This document shows positions 10,235-23,415 of a DNA stretch of 64,000 bases, one piece after another (position 1 is the stretch's first letter; each line of letters begins with the position of its first letter). The translations under genes were made by a program, and so were the position numbers. Source of the DNA: Brienomyrus brachyistius (taxonomy: Eukaryota; Chordata; Actinopteri; Osteoglossiformes; Mormyridae); assembly GCF_023856365.1 (NCBI RefSeq), contig NC_064551.1, positions 14,793,027 to 14,857,026 of the forward strand. The letters are read 5' to 3'. The notes below the pieces were generated by a model. That model was given only the letters and a program-made list of their open reading frames with translations, was not told the origin of the DNA and ran no database searches.

Positions 10235-10795
10235 ATGCTCTTTTTCTATTTGAAAAAGCTCATAATCACACCTTTAAGAGCACTAATAACAAAAATATCC
10301 ATCTGTCTGCCCGTCCGTATTCACCAGTCCCTACCCACTACAGTTACAGGGAAACGGCTCCTTTGGCTGTGGGCCAGTAACTTGCAGAAGAGCTCGCAGT
10401 CCATTTATGGATTCCCGGCACCATCCACACAAGCACAGCTGTGCTGTCACTGCCTGCCAGTGACGACTCAGAACAAGCCCCAGGGACCTCCGCCGCTATC
10501 TGTCAATCAGCCATCAGCTCCAGCGAGAATGTCCACACCTTGTGCCTCCTTTGAAAGGCAAACTGAGTCAGGCTTTCTGACCAATCAGGGTCTCCCGGGG
10601 GCACCCACCACCAGCAGGTATGCTTCTGGGAGAAGGACCTGTCACGACCATGAAACAAATGTCACAGTGTTACAGAAACAAATTTGCTGGCTTCTGAAAC
10701 ATGCTGTGCAGCAACAGGAGCAAACATGGCAGCTCAGATCACTTCAGAGCCGCATCCGAAAGGCTCAAGACCGTTTCATTTACATTTTTATTTAA
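10235..10795 (+). other. Unassigned 186-codon ORF, unit 1
   Basis: The longest non-repetitive ATG-initiated frame in the unit, with copies at 30582-31142 and 51520-52080 that are the same length. The product is Ser/Pro/Gln-rich in the middle and has no motif I recognise. Conservation among the units reflects their overall identity and says nothing about selection. I see no promoter or poly(A) signal tied to it. A chance ORF or a fragment of an old repeat is as likely as a gene. Confidence 0.15.
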
Positions 10796-10901
10796 ACCAG
10801 ATACAGCAAAGCTAGAACGGTACACTGACTGCAGAAATGCGGACACACCACAATTTTTCACAAACAGAGCCGGGGTGCTGTACTGTGGTTACTTTGGTTA
10901 C

Positions 10902-11099
10902 TTTGAAAGAGGTGCTGTACTGGGATTTGGCCAGTTTGAAGGAGGAGCTACACTGGGGTTTGTCCAGTTTGAAGGAGGAGCTACACTGGGGTTTGTCCAG
11001 TTTGAAAGAGGAGCTACACTGGGGTTTGGCCAGTTTGAAGGAGGAGCTACACTGGGGTTTGGCCAGTTTGAAGGAGGTGTAGGACTAGGATTTGAAGGG
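10902..11099 (+). repeat. 33-bp minisatellite, six copies, unit 1
   Basis: The unit reads TTTGAAGGAGGAGCTACACT then GGGGTTTGGCCAG (GTCCAG variants). In one frame it gives 11-residue units of the FEGGATLGFVQ type inside a 149-codon ORF (10701-11150). The last copy is degenerate. It may be coding, but nothing beyond the open frame supports that. Confidence 0.93.
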
Positions 11100-11150
11100 T
11101 ACGGCCTGGAGTTCGTTCTGACTAAAAATCTCATGAAGAAGCTCAGCTAG

Positions 11151-12412
11151 ATTTGTCTTGTGCAGTTGAGGGCTTCTGCAACTTCTTCTCTTTGTCACCT
11201 GACCTCCATAAATAAGTAAATTCATGGAGCCCAGGATTGTTGTTGGCTGTGCTTGTGTGCTTTGTAATAGGTAATCTATAGAACTGAATCGATATCCAAA
11301 TGGATGAACCCTAAAACAGACCAGCAGCCCACCCAGGGAGTCTCTCTGCACTTCCAGAAGTAACTAAGCATATCAGAGAGTGAATCATAAAGAATTTGCA
11401 TTCTTTACTGATACTATAAAAGACATGGCACATTTCTTTAGGAATTTTTGTAGCTGCAACAATTCCTTTTAAAATCTGTTTTTAAAATAGGATTCTGTAA
11501 CACGGTCTTGGATGAAAATAAAAAGTCTGAGCAAATTGCCACATGGATTGTTCAATGTGCACAGACAGCAGCCATGTGAGAAGCAAGCGTCTGGAGGAGA
11601 GCGCCCAGCTTCCGGAAAAAGCCGTCCCGGTGAGATGCCAATTCTGCTGCGGCTGCTCCTATCCCACCCTCACTCCTGTGCTCCTAAATCTGAGTCTTTA
11701 GGTTTTCATCTTTCCTGACTAGTCCAGTGGGAGGGGCTTTATGTTCTGACATCAGCCGAAACCACATGGCCATGATGTAGCGTATTAGCTGCATCATTAT
11801 TATGAATCATTAACAGTGCAGACACTATGAGCAATTTGCAGACCTCATTTGACCAATCACATGCTTTTGGGGGCGAAGCTGCATTACAGGGAGTTAATTC
11901 AGCTCAAATTGGGGGTGACAGGAACCCCACTCCACCCATTACTATTATAAGGATTCAACCTTGGTGCGGTATAACGACGTAAACTGCAAAGTCAAAATGT
12001 GTCAGGACAACATTTTCCATGTGACGCAGAACCCAAAGCTTGTGAGGGACCGCAGAGAAACGTCAGCGTGACCTAATCACTCATTGAAACTGTAGCGTTA
12101 AAATGCCCATATCAAATGAACCGGGGCGATGCAAAATGAAATATCACTGCAGCTTCGCTTAATTGTTTCACACTGTCCCGTTAGGAGCAGATGTCGTGTG
12201 CAGCCTGCAGCTGTACTGTATTCAGTGTGTAGCGTCTTTTCTGGATGTAGCTTAATAACAAGTTTGCTTCTTTTAAAAACGAAAAAGACAGACGCTCTTA
12301 TCATTCACATGACGACGAGCAGGACAGGGAATATAAACTCCCCCCCACTCTGACCCCAGGGTCATCTTCTGCTGATGATCGTCCTGGATTGCCTCAGCAT
12401 GCTTGAAGCCCC
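11151..12412. other. Non-coding stretch before the LTR
   Basis: Scattered ORFs under 90 codons, no recognisable element. The counterparts are 31564-32825 and 52436-53697. In unit 3 the mismatch density against unit 1 rises within this stretch, from about 52999. Confidence 0.5.
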
Positions 12413-14293
12413 TGTAGGATCACACATGCACATATCACAAAGCTTAAATTCCAGGTGGCCTGAGACAAGGCCTAGCCTGGTACGAGAGGCACACATTGGC
12501 CTAAGCCTCAAAGTGGGTTAGTGACCCCACACACACAGACACACTTAAACACACATAGATAACAAGGGAGGCCAGCACTCCAACTTTTATTGCTCAAAGT
12601 TTTAACGACCTACAGACAGCAGAGTGGACCTCAAGGACAGGGGTCCCTCGACTTGGCACACAACCCCCTCCCCAGACATCCTGCCTTACATACCACTCAC
12701 CCAACACCCTAAAGAAAGTTTCTTTTAAGTTTGGCTGTTGTATATCTGTATATTCATTTACTCATGACTACTAGTCTCAATATACAGATAGGTTATGTTT
12801 GTAACGTGTCCTAACTTTCACAGATTCTTTTTCCTTGACTGACAAACCTTCGCCCCACCACTTTTCTTTTCCACATTCCTCAGCAGCCCTTATCTGATCT
12901 TTGTATTCTACCATGCCTATCTAAGGGTAAGATGTGCTGTTGGAATGAGAATATGTCATATAATGTCTGTATAAAGGGTAACCTCTGATTGAGGTGCAAC
13001 CTGGACCACCAGGTGTTATGTAATATAACATAACATAATAACATAATATAAGTAATCATTAATTAATCATTACAGATGGTATTCGGTGTGAACCGCTAGG
13101 CTGGTATAGCATGTTTGGTATCAAACCGATGGAAAATCACTTCAGTTTCCAAATCTGGTCAGTGGTTACCACCAGCCTAACGAAAATCATCAATACAAGG
13201 GAAATCAGCTTGGTCATGAATCTCAAAAGGACTGATACAGACCCCCTTCCGAAAGCCTGCCAAATGGATGGTCAGCCATTGGTCCAGAAGTCGAATTCTT
13301 GGTTAGTCCTATTCACAAACTTTACACTATAAAACCTGGCACCTCAGAACAAAGCCAGGAGAGGAAAAACAGAAGGGAGGAGAAAACAAAAGACCATCAG
13401 CCCGAAGAGAGGCAGAGAACATCAGCCCAAGAGAAGAGAAGCCAACAAGAAGCCCTCCTGAAGCTTGCCAGTGAAAGCCCAGCTGGACAGAGAACCGCAA
13501 CCAAGCCCAAGATTCACCAGGAGAGAGAATCAGAGGGACTCCACTCCAACAACCGCTGCAAACACCACGCCTCCCTGAGTGCCATCACCTATCAGCTCAT
13601 CAGCCACTGCAACCAACTACCAAGACCCCCCCCCCCTTTCCTGCAGCCAAGTAAACCAACTTCCTTTCATTTCTAACAACCTAAACTGTCCTATTCACCT
13701 GCTATATTACTTTAGGTTTGTGTTTCCACAAACTGCTTGCTTTGCAGAACAGTTTTTCCCTTTTTAGGTTACTCATTTTAAATCTGGTCATTGCATTTTC
13801 ATGTTTACATTGTTGGTGTCTATTCCGTTATTTCATGTTTATTGTTTAGGTGTAATGTCTGTCTTATGTTAGTTGTAGGAATAAATGTATGTCTTTTACA
13901 CAACTTCAGCCTCCGTCATTGAGTGCTCACAATAGTCCCTGCCTCTGTGCGATCTGGCTACTACGCTCTGAAACCTCAAATTCGCCTGAAATATCACGAG
14001 ACTCTCTCTCATCGGCCGCGAGGGGAGCTTCGCTACCGATCGTTTACGTTACCTGGTGTCGCAGCTCGCTGGACGAGCCTTCTAACCCAGGTTATTCAGC
14101 GATACTGGTTATTAATGAATCCCATTTAACTCTCACATTAACAGACTCACGGGGATTCACAATTGAGTTTGGAGGAGCCGATCATTCGGCATAACAATTG
14201 GTTAATAATCAGCATTAAATAATAATGAAGTTAATTAATTTCAAAACATATTGGTGGAGATATTCAAATTTGCCTGAGCTAATAATTCCTACA
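12413..14293 (+). mobile_element. Solo LTR, unit 1 (1,881 bp)
   Basis: Begins TGTAGGAT and ends ATTCCTACA, a near-perfect terminal inverted repeat with canonical TG...CA ends. Flanked by CCCC on the left (12409-12412) and a run of C on the right (14294 on), consistent with a 4-bp target duplication. It contains a TATA box TATAAAA at 13328-13334 and AATAAA at 13880-13885. The boundaries are confirmed by unit 3, where internal retroelement sequence starts precisely after CCTACA. No internal region remains here, so it is a solo LTR left by LTR-LTR recombination. Confidence 0.92.
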
Positions 14294-14492
14294 CCCCCCA
14301 CCCCTGCCCGGTCTGCCTCCACACCTGTCGCTCCTTATACAGAAGCTCCATTGCCTGCTTACACAGATAAGCCTCTTAGTCAAACCCTTTCCTCACTGTA
14401 AGAAATGCAGCTGTCATTCTCCTCAGTACAAAAAAAAATTAAAATAGCATGTTTGTCGTTCTTTCTGACGGAGTATCTCTGATACTGAGTTG

Positions 14493-14785
14493 TGGGGCAA
14501 CACGGTGGTTAACATTGTCACTTTACACCTCTGGAACCAGGGTTCGAGTCTCCGCCATGATTCCATGGATGTGGAGTTTGCATGTTCTCCCCAAGTCGTT
14601 GTGGGGTTTCCTCTAGGTACTCCAGCCCACCCTCCCACAGTCCAGGAACACGCTGAGGTTAGTTGAAGATCGTGAGCGTGCCCTGTGATGGGTTGGTGCC
14701 CCATCCTGGGATGTTTGCTGTCTTCCACCCATAGACTTTCAGACCCGCCCCCCCCCCCCCCGTGCAGTTACTGAAGATGAATGGA
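14493..14785 (+). repeat. Older (ATGG)n-type SINE, unit 1
   Basis: Reads as head (GGGGCAACACGGTGGTTAAC), B box (GGGTTCGAGTCTCC), body and a GATGAATGGATCC end, with many substitutions and a long C run before the end. Clearly older than the copies at 8093 and 35653. Confidence 0.8.
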
Positions 14786-15550
14786 TCCAGCTGTGGTCAA
14801 GCTGCATGTAGCCTGTCTCATGAGTGGGCAGGGGGGGTGGTCAGTGTTACAACAGACTCATCGCTTTCTATCAAGCATCCCTGCAACCTCTGGTGTCACA
14901 TTATGACAACCAAACTGAAAATACTACTGGAAGAAAAACCTGTGTCTGTTTCTGATGCATATGATGACAAGCGAGCAGATCTCAAGGTGAAGACTTAATG
15001 AGTATCGATGAGAAGGTCATGAAAATACAAACCATATTCATCTGATTAAAAACGGATAATATGCATCCTTATGAATGGAAGCTTTGACTGAAAGAGATGC
15101 TTCCTGCTGCATTTATCTGAAGGGTTGCTCAAAAATCATGAGTGAAACGGCCTTTATATAATTTAATTACAAGACTGGGTGCGTTTTACAGCTAACAAAA
15201 CAGTCTGGAACAAAACATTGATTTTCTTTTTTAATGGTAACTGAGAGTCATGAAAAATCTACAGCACCGATACATCCCAAGGATATAATGGGCATCCGAT
15301 AATTGCATCAAAATCTAATAAAAGCTGCTGTATGGTCAAACTTTTTCCAAGATCATTAAAGTCTAATCAGCTTAGATTAAAGCAAAAGATGTGTAACTGG
15401 CGGCTGTGAGTTTGGCAATAGGGAGTCCGCGTTGCATAGGTCACGCTCAGGCATCCATGGAAATCTCCATTGTAAAGGCACAACTTTTCAGTTAGAAGGC
15501 CTGGATTTCATCTGTAAATGGAAAGAACAGGTATGAAACAAAAACTAAGG

Positions 15551-16352
15551 TAACATTCAGGTCATTTATGTTCATTTATACCACTTGTATAAGCCTTTAA
15601 ATAAACATTAACTAACCATTCACAAAACCTCAATAAGACATTCATAAGCCTGTAGTTAAAGGCTAACTAATCTAATACTAATTTCCAAAACATTAATAAA
15701 CATTTATAAGTGAATGAAGGGGGGAAATTATAATAAACAAATCATTACTAAATGATTAGTACACCTGTATTTAATGTTGAACAAATTCTTTACAAATTCT
15801 TAATCATTTGTAATCATTTATTAGTAATGCGGTATGGTGGTGCAGTAGTTAGCACTGTTGCCTCACACCTCTGGGACCCGGGTTCGAGTCTCCGCCTGGG
15901 TTACAAGTGTGTGGAGTTTGCATGTTCTCTCCATGTTGTCGTGGGGTTTCCTCCGGGTACTCCGGTTTCAAAATGCAGTGCAAAGCATCTTTATTGCTTA
16001 TACTGACCATTGTAATACATTATGAAGGTATCAATAGCGAATTATAGAAAAGAACTTCAATGGAGCTTACGAAATATTATAATCAATGCTATAATGCCTC
16101 ATGACTGGCAATAGATGATGCTGTAATGCTTTATTAATTCTTATACCGAACATTATAATGCATTATGAATCTATCTATAACACATTATATATGACAGCTT
16201 TAAGTAAAATGATCATTTCCCGTTTTAATAATTTACAAATGTTTAGTCCTTAACTACATGCTTATAAATGTCTTATTGAGGGGTTGTAAATGATTGGTTA
16301 ATGTTTAAAGGCTTGTATATGTGGTATAACTGAACATTATTGTAAAGTGTTA
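15551..16352. mobile_element. MITE with ~120 bp inverted repeats, unit 1
   Basis: The left end (TAACATTCAGGTCATTTATG, then TATACCACTTGTATAAGCCT) matches the inverted right end (TAACACTTTACAATAATGTT, then TATACCACATATACAAGCCT), and the match continues through CCTCAATAAGACAT. This is a typical non-autonomous fish DNA element. A SINE head (15829-15968) has been inserted inside it. Confidence 0.75.
15829..15968 (+). repeat. 3'-truncated (ATGG)n SINE head inside the MITE, unit 1
   Basis: tRNA-like head and B box (GGGTTCGAGTCTCC) with body to TACTCCGGTTT, then abrupt loss. Lack of the 3' end is unusual for a retrotransposed copy and suggests a later deletion. Confidence 0.8.
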
Positions 16353-17890
16353 TCAAAATTAATTTAGAGTACAACTGCCCACTTGATCAGGAGTTCAGGA
16401 CACAATCTTTGTACAACGCAGAAACCCCAGACCTGGAGTGAGGAGATATTTACAGAGAGCAGAGATTTTCTTCTTGATGAATCTGCATGTCTCTCCCGGC
16501 CCCTTCCAAGTCAGTCCTGATTACAGCCTTTCATGTTTCTATTATAAACTCATTCACTGACAATTACATCGTCTTGTGTTAAGAAAGAAATTCCAGTGTG
16601 TCAGACAGAGAGCTCAGTGACATATTAAAGTGAATTCTAGACAACGAATCAATTAAATATAAATTAAGCACTAGAACAGGTTTTATAACAACAGAGGAGG
16701 TGAGATTCATTGACTTTTATACTTTGTCATGATAATAAAAATGTGTCTTAGTTGATCCTTCTTATTTTAATGCATCAATTAAGCAGATTTGCTCAACTAT
16801 GCACATGAAGATGTGAACCAGCCCAGCTGTGGTACTGTGGAGTCTGTCTGCCGGGGTTTTCTCTGGGACCTTTGGTTACTCTCCGGTTATTTCTATAAAA
16901 GATGCTCAGTCCATGTGAACGCCCTGTAATGGATGGAGGGATGGATGGCGATCGGAATATTAAGTATAATTTTGATGATATGCAAGAAACATCCTATTAA
17001 ATTACACACAGTTCATCTGCAGCACACCCACGAAGACGACGCTGCTTTCGGCTGCTTAATAAGCTCTTCCCATCTCCCATTTGCATCAAAGTCCTTCTTC
17101 AACTTGAGGTTCAACAAACAGTAATGAAAAAACAAGTGAAGATGTTCCAGCCCAGTTTTGGGAAATATTAATTTGTCAAGCCAAATCACTACGTAAGTAA
17201 GTATCCCTGCCTGCATTCGATGAGTTTTTCAGGATAAAATGCAAAACTTACACCATAACAACCTTTGCAATGTAATCGTATAAACCAAGGTCTCCCAGAT
17301 ATTGTGTAATATTTAGGGTTTTCCACAGCAGTCATTTGTCTTTTAAAATGGAATAATGCTCTTCCATTTATGACATCCTGCATAATTCTTTTCCCATAAT
17401 GCACTCTGTATTTTTATATTATTGTCCCATAATGGAAGAATAATTCCTCCATTGTCAATTTCTAAAGAAGGAGATGATCATGAGTGAAAAATGTACGATT
17501 TTAGGGGCAGTTACTGAAAACGAGGGCCAAAGTGCAGGTGTGATGCAAATGTTTTACTGAAAGTAGTTTTACTGGTGTTAGAATGGAGATATTTCGCATA
17601 GGAATGTTCCTTCTCAATATTTGGTGGATAAATGACAAAATATGGGAATGAGAGATAATTAAAAACACAGTTAAAACTAGGTGGAAATCCAGTCACTACA
17701 ATGAACAAAAACCTGAATGAGCTCACTCTCTAGATGTACGCCATCGGCAGTAGATCCAGAGTTCTGGAGACTGGAGAATATTTGGTGACCAGTCATCACT
17801 AATACTCATGAAACCCGAATCAAGGAGAGGAAAAGCTGGATCACTAAACAACAGAGAAACTGCATTACCTGAAGCAGTATCTTTACTCAT
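16353..17890. other. Stretch without recognisable genes
   Basis: Mixed AT-rich sequence with ORFs under 72 codons on both strands. A short (ATGG) run near 16931-16948 may be a SINE tail relic. The unit 2 counterpart is 37096-38633. Confidence 0.5.
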
Positions 17891-18362
17891 TTGGTAACAC
17901 TACTTGCGGGGCACATATATGTATTAGATACTCAGTTACTGCTGAAGTACAAATCATGAACAAATATAGTAGCTACTTGTCTTATTCTTCATTTGTCCCT
18001 TCAGTAGGTCCTTCAGTCGTTCACAAAGGCTTACAAAATTAACAGATATAGTGACAAATATAGCAACTGCTTGAGATAAAATGTGTGTGACAATTTATTC
18101 ATAATGAACAAACAAAAAATAAGCGCTTCACTTGTGTTATTCATTACTTGTTCCTTCGGTATTTCACAAAGGTTTGCAAAATTAACAGATATAGTAACAA
18201 ATACTGTAATTGCTTGACATACAGTAAAACATGTGTACACAAGTCATGAATGATGAACGAACATGAGATCAGTGGGTAGCAAAGACTTGGACTGTGGTTA
18301 ATTAACACACATGTAATAGCATAATCCTATATTATTGGTGCCCCCTCGAGTAGTGTTACCAA
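17891..18362. mobile_element. MITE with an internal direct duplication, unit 1
   Basis: Ends are TTGGTAACACTACTTGCGGG and, inverted, ATTGGTAACACTACTCGAGG. Inside, a ~75-base block beginning TTCACAAAGGCTTACAAAAT (18018) recurs beginning TTCACAAAGGTTTGCAAAAT (18163). Confidence 0.75.
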
Positions 18363-18674
18363 TCAGATTAATCATTACAAAACAGGGTACAGTCAAACAA
18401 CACAAATGTGATATTGTTCCTTCAGTTTTATACTGGTTGTGCATTAAAACCAATAGATATTTGCGCAATCTGCTAAACTTTATTCAGCAACCATGTCAGT
18501 TGATCACCTGGAAGATCTCTACAAGACTTCAATTTCTTTTCGCCTTTTTCTAAGTAAATATTTAATTTGCTCACTATTTGGGATCATGACAAAAACTGAC
18601 GGGCTTCATCCCTGTAAGCATCAGTCCCTCCTGTCTTTGTACTAGACTCTTGTGTGTTTCCCTGGCTCCCAAGA

Positions 18675-18752
18675 CAGCCATGTAGCTCAATGGGCTGCCT
18701 GTGTGGTACAGAAGCTATAACCCTACAGTCGTGGATTTGAGGCCAGCTTCCC
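18675..18752 (+). repeat. tRNA-like SINE-head relic, unit 1
   Basis: Contains an A-box-like GTAGCTCAATGGGCTG and a degenerate B-box-like GTGGATTTGAGGCC about 55 bases later. It is followed by T-rich sequence resembling fish SINE bodies. It does not fold as a functional tRNA by inspection. The unit 2 copy at 39413-39485 has a mutated A box (GTAGCTGAACGGGCTG). Confidence 0.45.
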
Positions 18753-20203
18753 CTCTTTTGTTTGTTTATTGGGTTTCTGATTTTCCTAGTGTTTAGTCCT
18801 TTGCTTCCCTGTTTTGGTGTATCCTTCGTTTGATATTGATTTGTTTATGTTCTGTTTTACTTGTTTCTTGATTTTTCTCCTAGGGTAGTACTTTCCTGTG
18901 TTTCCTTAGTTTCAGGTCCTGTAAATTCCTTACCTGTTTCAGTTTAAAGCTTTGTTCCCTTACCTGTTCTTTAGACTTCATGTAGTTAGTGCTTGTTAGT
19001 TCAGCACCATAGTTAAGTCTTATTTAATTGCTAACTCAGTTTGTGACACCTTGGGGCCCTTTGTTTTTGTATTATTGTTTTTTGATAAATCCCATGTTAC
19101 TTGGAGCCATACATGGATCATTGCCTTCGCTCCATATGCGCCAAGCCACGCCGCCGTAACACACCCCAGATCGGATGGCTGACTCCTGTCTGCCTGAGAT
19201 ACACTTTCAGATCAGAGACATGTCATTGTGGCCTGGCTCTGAGGAATGCCCTGCTCTTCTCTCACCTGAGAAAGTGAAACCCAGGACACTGCACCGTGGA
19301 ATTCAATTATGGACTCTGACTAGCCGCTATTCAGTGCGCTGCCTTCAAACAACATGTAATGCTCCCTCTGCAAATACTGATTCATACGAGCTCTTGGGAC
19401 GCAGAATTACACGGATGTCCAGGTCTGGTGTGACCATCACAAAATTTTTTAGCGTGACTTTGTGTCTCCTTCCCGTGTCCCTTAGTGTCACAGCAGAAAG
19501 TCACAGTGTCCGTCTGCAGACATAGGTCACACCTGTGCCTGCACAGCTGGAGGGAACAGCTGTTCAAAGGGAACAGACACTCAGCAATCATGCGTCTCGT
19601 GTTCTGTTCCCCGAGCAACAAATGCATACATCTTTTATGGCCTAAAATGCAACAGTCATCTGACAAATCAAGGACAAGTCGGATATCTGGACGTTCCAGT
19701 TACTTCTGGCTCTTTCGAGGTCCAGGCAGTTCAAAGAAGGTTTGGCCATCTGGAGATACCAGTTTCTTCTACTTTTTCAAGGTCCACCTATCAGCTTACA
19801 ACAAGTCTATCTATTTGGGACTTTTCCTTTTGCTATATCATTCTGGGACTCGTTCTCTTTTTCTACATTGTATATTATCCAATACCATGCATTCATTTTA
19901 TAATATCTTCTGCAACAGCTTACTTCTCAGATCATGCCTTTGCTTTGACCTAGGCCTCTTGCTTAACAAGCAATACATGGGAAACATGTTAATTCCTCTA
20001 TAGAAAATAGAAATTTCTTACTTAAGTAGATTTGCATTATTGTTTGATACATTCAATTATTGACAAGTAAATTTCATTATTTCAACCACTATGTGTAAAT
20101 CAACAACACATTATAAACTCAATTGTTAATTACTGATTAGGTAATTCATTTTGCATAATCATCTATATTCCGTTATTGATTACTGATTAGCATAATCAAG
20201 AAT
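18753..20203. other. T-rich and AT-rich end of unit 1
   Basis: 18760-19140 is T-rich, possibly an old repeat body. An ORF of 116 codons (19175-19525) is unrecognised. Near 19682-19790 there is a degenerate ~50 base tandem pair (GGATATCTGGACGTTCCAGT and GGCCATCTGGAGATACCAGT). Confidence 0.4.
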
Positions 20204-20473
20204 TTTCTATCACACTATCCTTATATAAGGGACTTTGGCTTGGATTTATTTTATCAGGACACTGCTGATTTAAGGACTTCAAGACACTGTAAACACAGCG
20301 GGCAGTCCACAGTGCGTTTCCGCTGATATCTTTCAGGTAAGAGCAGTGCTGATAAATGCTATCAATGAGGTAATCTTTCAAATATGGCAGTTTAAAAAAT
20401 CTCCTGATATATCATGAACATTGGCTTATCAATAGTCTAGAATTTTGAGTATTCCACTGGGTTGTGCAAATTA

Positions 20474-20710
20474 GGGAGCAGCGTGTGGCTCTGTGCGCTA
20501 AGCCTGTGTGCCTGTAATCAGAAGGTCGCAGGTTCAAACCCCGCCTCAGACTGTGGGCCCTTGAGCAAGGCCCTTAACTCCCAGCTCCCTGGGCGCCGCT
20601 ACGGGTGGCAGCCCTTCGCAGACAACTTCCTCTATGAAAAAAGAGCAAGTTGTGGGAGACAATTTCCCTACAGGGACAATAAAAGTATCGATTATTATTA
20701 TTATTATTAT
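20474..20710 (+). repeat. tRNA-derived SINE, unit 2 copy
   Basis: Copy of the 271-507 SINE, same position within the unit and same flanks, so it was duplicated with the unit and not inserted independently. Confidence 0.85.
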
Positions 20711-22288
20711 AAATTAAGTATTTAATTTATAGGCAAATATTGATTTAACAAATATGTAACCTTTCTACAAAACGAACACTTGTTTGCTAGTTTGAAAATA
20801 ACAGAATAAACACTGAATATTTTGTCGTTTCATTTAAAGGCACCAACATTTAAACACGGTCAAATCTTTCTTATCCAGAGTTACAATAAAAGCAAATCTG
20901 CTGAGGCTGCGACTCTGTTCTCAAAACTGTAAGTTCATCAGAGGTGGAGACTTCCAGTCCACAGGGCACAAATCCAGACCAAGATTTTGTTTCAACCAAC
21001 CAGTAGTATAAGAAGTCACATTCACAGAGCACTCAACTGATTGGTTAAAACAAAATCTTAGTCTGGAAAAAAGACATTTTGCAAGCAAATCCAAACACAA
21101 GTGGACACATACACCGGTTCACCCTACGCCATTTCCACACTAATGAATTTACAGCACCACTGGGTAGGAATAAGGCTTGATGCAATAAACCATCTATAAC
21201 ATTATATAACACAGATCTGCTCAAAGAGAAGAGGCGGAAAGCATCAAGGGAAATAACTTGAGTGAAGGAACCAAACTAGGCAGGGAATATTGCCCCTCCC
21301 CCTGCTTCCTGGGGGTCATAGATATGGGGGCTGAACTCATATACCTGATGTCAGGGTCATGCTGAGAAAAGTTCTGTTGGGCTAAAGAGACGGGAATATG
21401 GAGGCTCATGGACTCAGTTCTTAATTAGACTGGCCCACTGGAGTGTCCCGAGGCCCCATGTCACACAGGGTATTTATGTCCCGGCCTCACCTTCTTGCGT
21501 GCCGCAGCAAGGAACACCCTCCTGCTCACTGATGGATGTTTCCTGCGCTGAACAGGGTCATGAGCAACATCTCAGAGGCCAGCTACACACCAGCCACAAA
21601 TCAAACCCAGCTACATCAAGGAGAACTGCATCTAAGTGAGACCTTGTCTATAGTTCACTTAGTGTCTGAAAAACAAAATGGCATGGAACCTTTTTAAGTT
21701 AACAGTGAAGGACATTAAAATGCTGTATTCCTCAACCAGCCTGAATTTCTGCTCAAAGCACTGACAGCAATGAGAGTTACTATGCCTTTGCTAAATCACA
21801 CTGATGAGATAGATGCATGACCTTGTACTTTTAAGCCATACAGACAATAGTCCAAATTAAGTTTCTCTCAGAAGACTTTCTCAGTAGTTTTTGATTGCAC
21901 AGGCAAAATTGTCAAACACTGACACTTATTTACAAAACTGCAGATGCACAATGAAGAATTAACAACTGGGTACAAAAGAAATGCTTTAACTGTCCTGTAA
22001 AATATACCTCAACAGCATGCACACTTACGCGCCAACAGGCCAATCAAACCAATATTTGCACAGCTGTGAAAATGTACAAAGTGCAATCAGCAGAAGTCCT
22101 GTACAATATTTTCATACATGGAACATGTTGGCACAGTGTAGACACACAAACCATATAACATAAAAACAAACTAAACACAACAAATAAGGAATAAAAAAGC
22201 AAAGTATACTCGTGGTATGCTTATATTTTATACAAAAATGCTCTGAGGGCAGAACAAAACGTGATTGGTTCAGAGAGATTACCAATCA

Positions 22289-22390
22289 GATTGTACAGGG
22301 GGTGGGTCCAAGCAACTAGTGGAGGCAGGACCAAGACATCTGATTGGTCCTGCCTTGTCTAGTTGCTTGGACGCACCTCCTCCTGCAATC
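22289..22390. repeat. Palindrome, unit 2 copy
   Basis: Counterpart of 2086-2187. Here the left arm reads GGAGGCAGGACCAA, which pairs better with TTGGTCCTGCC on the right, so unit 2 appears to keep a more complete palindrome than units 1 and 3. Confidence 0.6.
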
Positions 22391-23415
22391 TCCAGTCACT
22401 GAGTTCCCCAGGAAACTGATCTTACCGACCATGTAATCAGATAGAGGCGGTTGTCTGCCTTCCTTGGGCTGTAGATTGCCTGTATTTCATTCCTTATTCT
22501 AGGAATGAACAGAGAAGACGCATATTTCTCCATCTCTAAGAATAATAATGTCCAGTCACATGCTTTAAGCACAGGTTGTCCAAAGAAATCAAGGCCTGCT
22601 CTTCTGAACTTCTGTAGAAATCCAATTGAGAAACTATTTCATGAAGACAAAGGGAAATGTGAAAAGTCTATAAGCAGTTCAATGTGTCCCTAGAAATGCA
22701 GGTATCCCCAGGAGTAAGATATCAAACCAGATATGGACTACATTGCCTGACACGTTCAGTGACACGTCAGCATCATAACGCCTACTGAGGACAAGAATAT
22801 AGATGATAGAAATCACTGTTCACCACACTGTGTTATGCTTTGTCTGGTGTACGGTACGGCGAGTGTCGAGTCCAGCAGATATATACTAGTGGGCGGTCAC
22901 TGGAGCACTCCGTAGCGTCCGTCGAGTGTACATGCCTCCGAGCAGGGTGCTCAGCAGGAGCTCACAGCAGCAGCTTGATTTTGGGTTTCGATCAGACTCC
23001 CTGGGTAGAAAATGCTGCTAGCACACTAACAGCACATATAACCAGAGTGCAAAAGCACTCAGGGTGTGAGATGAAATTATTACTTCGGGGAACAAATTTA
23101 ATAAGGTCACTTTAAAGATAAAATTACATAAAATATAATTCTGAGGCGAATGTCTATTATATCTCCATATGTGTTTGAAATTGTTAGATGCCTTTCAATA
23201 AACCATTTCAATAAACAACCTTGTGAATGATTTAAAAGCAGCAGCATCTATCTTCATTATTTCACCAGCATAAACCTACCAGTTTTCACCTTTCATGATG
23301 CAGTATTTGGGATACGAAGGTTTTGGGGGTGTGAATGTAGTATTCTCAAACAGACTCCATTTGAAAACTGGTCTCAGGTTCAAACATGCAGCCAAAACAT
23401 AAAATAAACAACACA

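Larger units (their letters stand above)
1..20203. repeat. Tandem unit 1 (type A), 20,203 bp
   Basis: The sequence at position 1 recurs at 20204 and 41281, and the order of all landmarks repeats with it. The window starts inside the array, so the phase chosen here is arbitrary and true unit boundaries cannot be seen. Unit 1 differs from unit 3 by very few bases up to about 52.9 kb (for example 654 C versus 41934 G, a 5-bp indel near 5817, and four transitions between 9689 and 10173). It differs from unit 2 by many SNPs, several indels and SINE presence or absence. Confidence 0.97.

Noticed and set aside
14423..14728. 101-codon minus-strand ORF
   Set aside because: Antisense of the older SINE at 14493-14785.
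15551..16352. Possible LTR or gene remnant between 15.5 and 16.4 kb
   Set aside because: Ends are inverted, not direct, repeats, and the interior is a SINE fragment, so it is a MITE.
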